Shown here piece after piece: positions 19,204 through 21,454 of a DNA stretch of 21,454 bases. Both the position numbers and the translations under genes were made by a program. Origin of the DNA: a virus. The stretch is taken from positions 1 through 21,454 of the IMG/VR virus record IMGVR_UViG_3300025112_000227; one strand, written 5' to 3'. The notes under the pieces were generated by a model that had not been told where the DNA came from, searched no databases, and saw only the letters and a program-made list of their open reading frames with translations. Position 1 is the stretch's first letter; each line of letters opens with the position of its first letter.

Positions 19204-21454
19204 TTATTTTAGTTTTGCTTCTAATTCTTCCACTTTTGCGGAAAGTTCTTGTATTGCTTTTACCATAATCGGCATAAGGTTTCCATCTGCGACTGTCTGT
19301 ATTCCATCATCCTTTAACTTCCACATTTTAAAACCTTCTTTTATATCACTATGTTTATCTATTGCCTCTTTAACTTCTTGAGCAATAAATCCATGTAATG
19401 TTTCCCCATATTCGTAACCTAATACTGGTTTTTCAGAACCTTCTTTATACGCTGGTAATTCTTCTTGAACATCTTTTGCTTTTTTCCAATTATAAGTAAC
19501 TGGTCTTAAATCTTCTATAAACGATAGTCCCGCACTTGACGATTCAATATTTTCTTTATATCTTTCATCAGAAGATGCCGCCGCCCACGTTGTATCACTT
19601 CCATCTAATCCAAGCGATGCAGTATTAGCACCATATCCAACTGTTATAGTCGTATTTCCTACACAAGATACGCCTGAACCTATTGCAATTTGTGCTGTAG
19701 CATTATTCGCACTTGGGTCTGCTGTCGCACCTATACATATATTTTCACCGCCAGTTGTTATCAAATCCCCAGCGTGAGTCCCTACAGCAACATTATGGTC
19801 ACCTTCAGTTAAACCGCTTAATGCCACATTACCAACAGCTACATTATAAGTAGCCGCATTCAAAGTTCCACTTAAAGCACTGGCTCCAACAGCCACATTA
19901 TTATTTGATGCCGCATCAGCAAAATCTCCTCCCATACACGAATTTCCTATTGCAACATTATCAGAAGAATCTACTGCTCCTGAACCAGAAGATTGGTCAA
20001 AAGCATAAGAACCCACAACCACATTTCTTGCACCTGTGGTGTTTTGTTTTAATGAATCAACTCCGATAGCAATATTACCACCACCAGTTGTTAAATTTTG
20101 TTGAGAATCAACTCCTATAGCGATTGTTCCTTCGTGTGTATTTCCTGTTGCACAGGCACCCATTGCTGAGTCACCAATAGCTATAACTTTTAAAGCTGTT
20201 GTTGATGTTGAAAGAGCACCTTTACCAATAGCGACATTCTTTGTTCCACTTGTTATAGCCGCACCAGATTGATATCCAACAGCAGTATTACCAACTGTTC
20301 CACTTGTTCCTGTCTGTGCTGTTAAAGCTTGATACCCTACAGCAACATTGTAATCACCATCATCTTCTGCATCTAAGGCTTCAGCTCCTATTGCAACATT
20401 ACCAATACCTTCTGTAAGAGCCGCTCCAGCGTAGTGTCCTATCAAAACACTACCACTTGAATCAGCATGGTTTATAGCTGTTCCAGCACTCGTTCCTATA
20501 GCAATAGTACTATTATGAGCGGCAGAACCTGTACTATTAAGAGCATCAACTCCTATAGCAATATTATAGTCAAGATTTAAATCTGAGCTTCCAAAACTTC
20601 CTCCAAGTAAAGCTTCTTGACCTATAGCAATATTACCATAAGCTCTTGCTCCTGAATGAGAACCAGCATTTACTGCCCCCATACTATTGTATCCTATTGC
20701 TATATTTGAAAGTTCACCATTACTTGCATGGCTACCAGCGGCGGCATCAAAAGCTCCAGAACCTATAGCTACATTATAATCACCAGTTGTCATAGCTGTT
20801 CCAGCATAATCTCCAATAAAAACATTATCATTACTACCAGAGGCAAGAGAGGCTCCAGCTAAAAATCCAAATACTGTATTATCTGTACCACTATCATTAT
20901 TGGATAGGCTGATGCGAGAGTTGTCATCGAGTTTTAGCCTTGTACCTTTTAAACTTTCATTATCGTTGAATTGGTCAATTCTTAATACACCTCCTATACT
21001 CATCAGAGACCAAACTTTTTCGTTTGAACTTGCATCTTCATCAGATAAAATTAAAGCGGCTTGTGTATCTCCAACGATTGCAATAGTAGCTCCGAAAGCC
21101 CCTTTAATTTGTAAATCAATATCCGTCCAAGCATTGCCAGCTATTGTACTTGGAGCCGCAGTTCCTATACCTACATTACCACCAACTATACGAACCGCCT
21201 CAACATAAGACCCAGCGACTTTGTTTGTAAAACTTATAGCACCATCTTCCGACCCACTTGAGACATCCGCCGCCTCTCCCCTAAGCCACCCATACAATTC
21301 CTTATTGTCTGCATCATCAAGAGCATAAAAAGTTATCTGTCCAGCTTGGTCATCATCTGAAGCGTTTCCAGCCCCTCTATTGTTGTAGAGTTGGAGTTCT
21401 CCACCGTTGGCATCGTTTCTCGTGTTCTCAATTAAAAGAACAGGCAATCCAGCC
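19204..21454 (-). CDS. Tail fibre with YadA-like NxAIG repeats and S74 chaperone, 5' end cut by window edge
   Basis: The frame is open to the window edge, so the N-terminus is missing; the TTG at 21447 is only the first start-like codon. About 750 residues are visible. After G-N-V-G-I-G-T-A-A-P (90-99, numbered from 21447) come about 23 degenerate repeats with a core like N-V-A-I-G (about 190-603), typical of trimeric beta-roll 'head' domains of YadA adhesins. The last 122 residues (from 626: S-D-E-R-Y-K-E-N-I) are the peptidase S74 intramolecular chaperone of endosialidase type. In that family the Ser-Lys pair (here S626 and K631) cuts the chaperone off after it has trimerised the fibre. The final coiled coil (S-A-K-V-E-E-L-E-A-K-L-K) fits. 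The protein should bind the host surface; the receptor cannot be told. Confidence 0.85.
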   Translation of the reverse strand, partial: AGLPVLLIENTRNDANGGELQLYNNRGAGNASDDDQAGQITFYALDDADNKELYGWLRGEAADVSSGSEDGAISFTNKVAGSYVEAVRIVGGNVGIGTAAPSTIAGNAWTDIDLQIKGAFGATIAIVGDTQAALILSDEDASSNEKVWSLMSIGGVLRIDQFNDNESLKGTRLKLDDNSRISLSNNDSGTDNTVFGFLAGASLASGSNDNVFIGDYAGTAMTTGDYNVAIGSGAFDAAAGSHASNGELSNIAIGYNSMGAVNAGSHSGARAYGNIAIGQEALLGGSFGSSDLNLDYNIAIGVDALNSTGSAAHNSTIAIGTSAGTAINHADSSGSVLIGHYAGAALTEGIGNVAIGAEALDAEDDGDYNVAVGYQALTAQTGTSGTVGNTAVGYQSGAAITSGTKNVAIGKGALSTSTTALKVIAIGDSAMGACATGNTHEGTIAIGVDSQQNLTTGGGNIAIGVDSLKQNTTGARNVVVGSYAFDQSSGSGAVDSSDNVAIGNSCMGGDFADAASNNNVAVGASALSGTLNAATYNVAVGNVALSGLTEGDHNVAVGTHAGDLITTGGENICIGATADPSANNATAQIAIGSGVSCVGNTTITVGYGANTASLGLDGSDTTWAAASSDERYKENIESSSAGLSFIEDLRPVTYNWKKAKDVQEELPAYKEGSEKPVLGYEYGETLHGFIAQEVKEAIDKHSDIKEGFKMWKLKDDGIQTVADGNLMPIMVKAIQELSAKVEELEAKLK
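19640..20880 (-). repeat. About 23 degenerate NxAIG-type protein repeats in the tail fibre
   Basis: Cores such as N-V-A-I-G, N-I-A-I-G and N-V-A-V-G recur at irregular spacing of roughly 12-28 residues, joined by Ala/Ser/Thr/Gly-rich linkers. At the DNA level the units are strongly diverged, so this is a protein repeat rather than a recent DNA duplication. It is the expected form of left-handed trimeric beta-rolls. Confidence 0.8.

Noticed and set aside
19640-20880. Possible CRISPR or recent tandem DNA repeat
   Set aside because: The units are degenerate at DNA level, irregularly spaced and encode a protein repeat.
1-21454. tRNA, rRNA, integrase, transposase or attachment sites
   Set aside because: No cloverleaf, no matching gene motif and almost no spacer that could hold them.

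Overview
The window looks like part of the genome of a tailed, double-stranded DNA bacteriophage with a short-tailed (podovirus-like) virion. It is AT-rich, by eye about one third G+C. Genes are packed end to end with 1-, 4- or 8-base overlaps (TAATG, TAGTG, ATGA, GTGA), and GTG and TTG starts are common. A murein-type lytic transglycosylase and small membrane proteins point to a bacterial host. There are no tRNA, rRNA, integrase, transposase or CRISPR features. Nothing identifies the host genus; a marine or aquatic origin is only an impression from the gene families.

Positions 1-5390 are read on the + strand and hold an early/DNA-metabolism block: a partial helical protein, a small protein with a histone-fold-like pattern, a Cas4/RecB-like nuclease with four cysteines, a conserved-looking small phage protein, a protein with an acidic stretch followed by a Lys/Pro-rich stretch, a MazG-like small helical protein, a possible ssDNA-binding protein, two small helical proteins, a Holliday-junction-resolvase-like protein, a second small protein ending in an SSB-like tip, a Cys-rich protein, a 39-residue nested gene, a second PD-(D/E)XK nuclease-like protein and a 136-residue unknown. 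Structured RNA elements lie at 248-286, 3622-3689 and 4026-4076 between these genes. The block ends in a strong hairpin terminator at 5412-5437.

Positions 5440-21454 are read on the - strand and hold the late block. In transcription order (right to left) they are: a tail fibre with about 23 NxAIG-type repeats and a C-terminal S74 autocleaving chaperone (cut by the window edge); small genes, one with a HeH/SAP-like motif; a lysis-like cassette of membrane proteins, a small helical protein and the transglycosylase; a tail-nozzle protein that appears split into two reading frames; a C1q-like receptor-binding candidate; and three proteins (560, 332 and 1438 residues) likely to be internal/ejected virion proteins. 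The two blocks converge at about 5400-5440. Promoters for both probably lie outside the window, with at most a weak candidate near 4903-4933.

The points most worth a second look are the histone-fold-like protein three genes upstream of a histone-tail-like polyampholyte in a phage, the long hairpin at 3622-3689, the terminator/attenuator at 4026-4076 with an overlapping 12-codon reading frame, the resolvase with Gly where the catalytic Glu is expected, the split nozzle gene, the very short membrane-protein genes at 16840-16995 and 18761-18862, and the tandem N-terminal motif of the 1438-residue protein.
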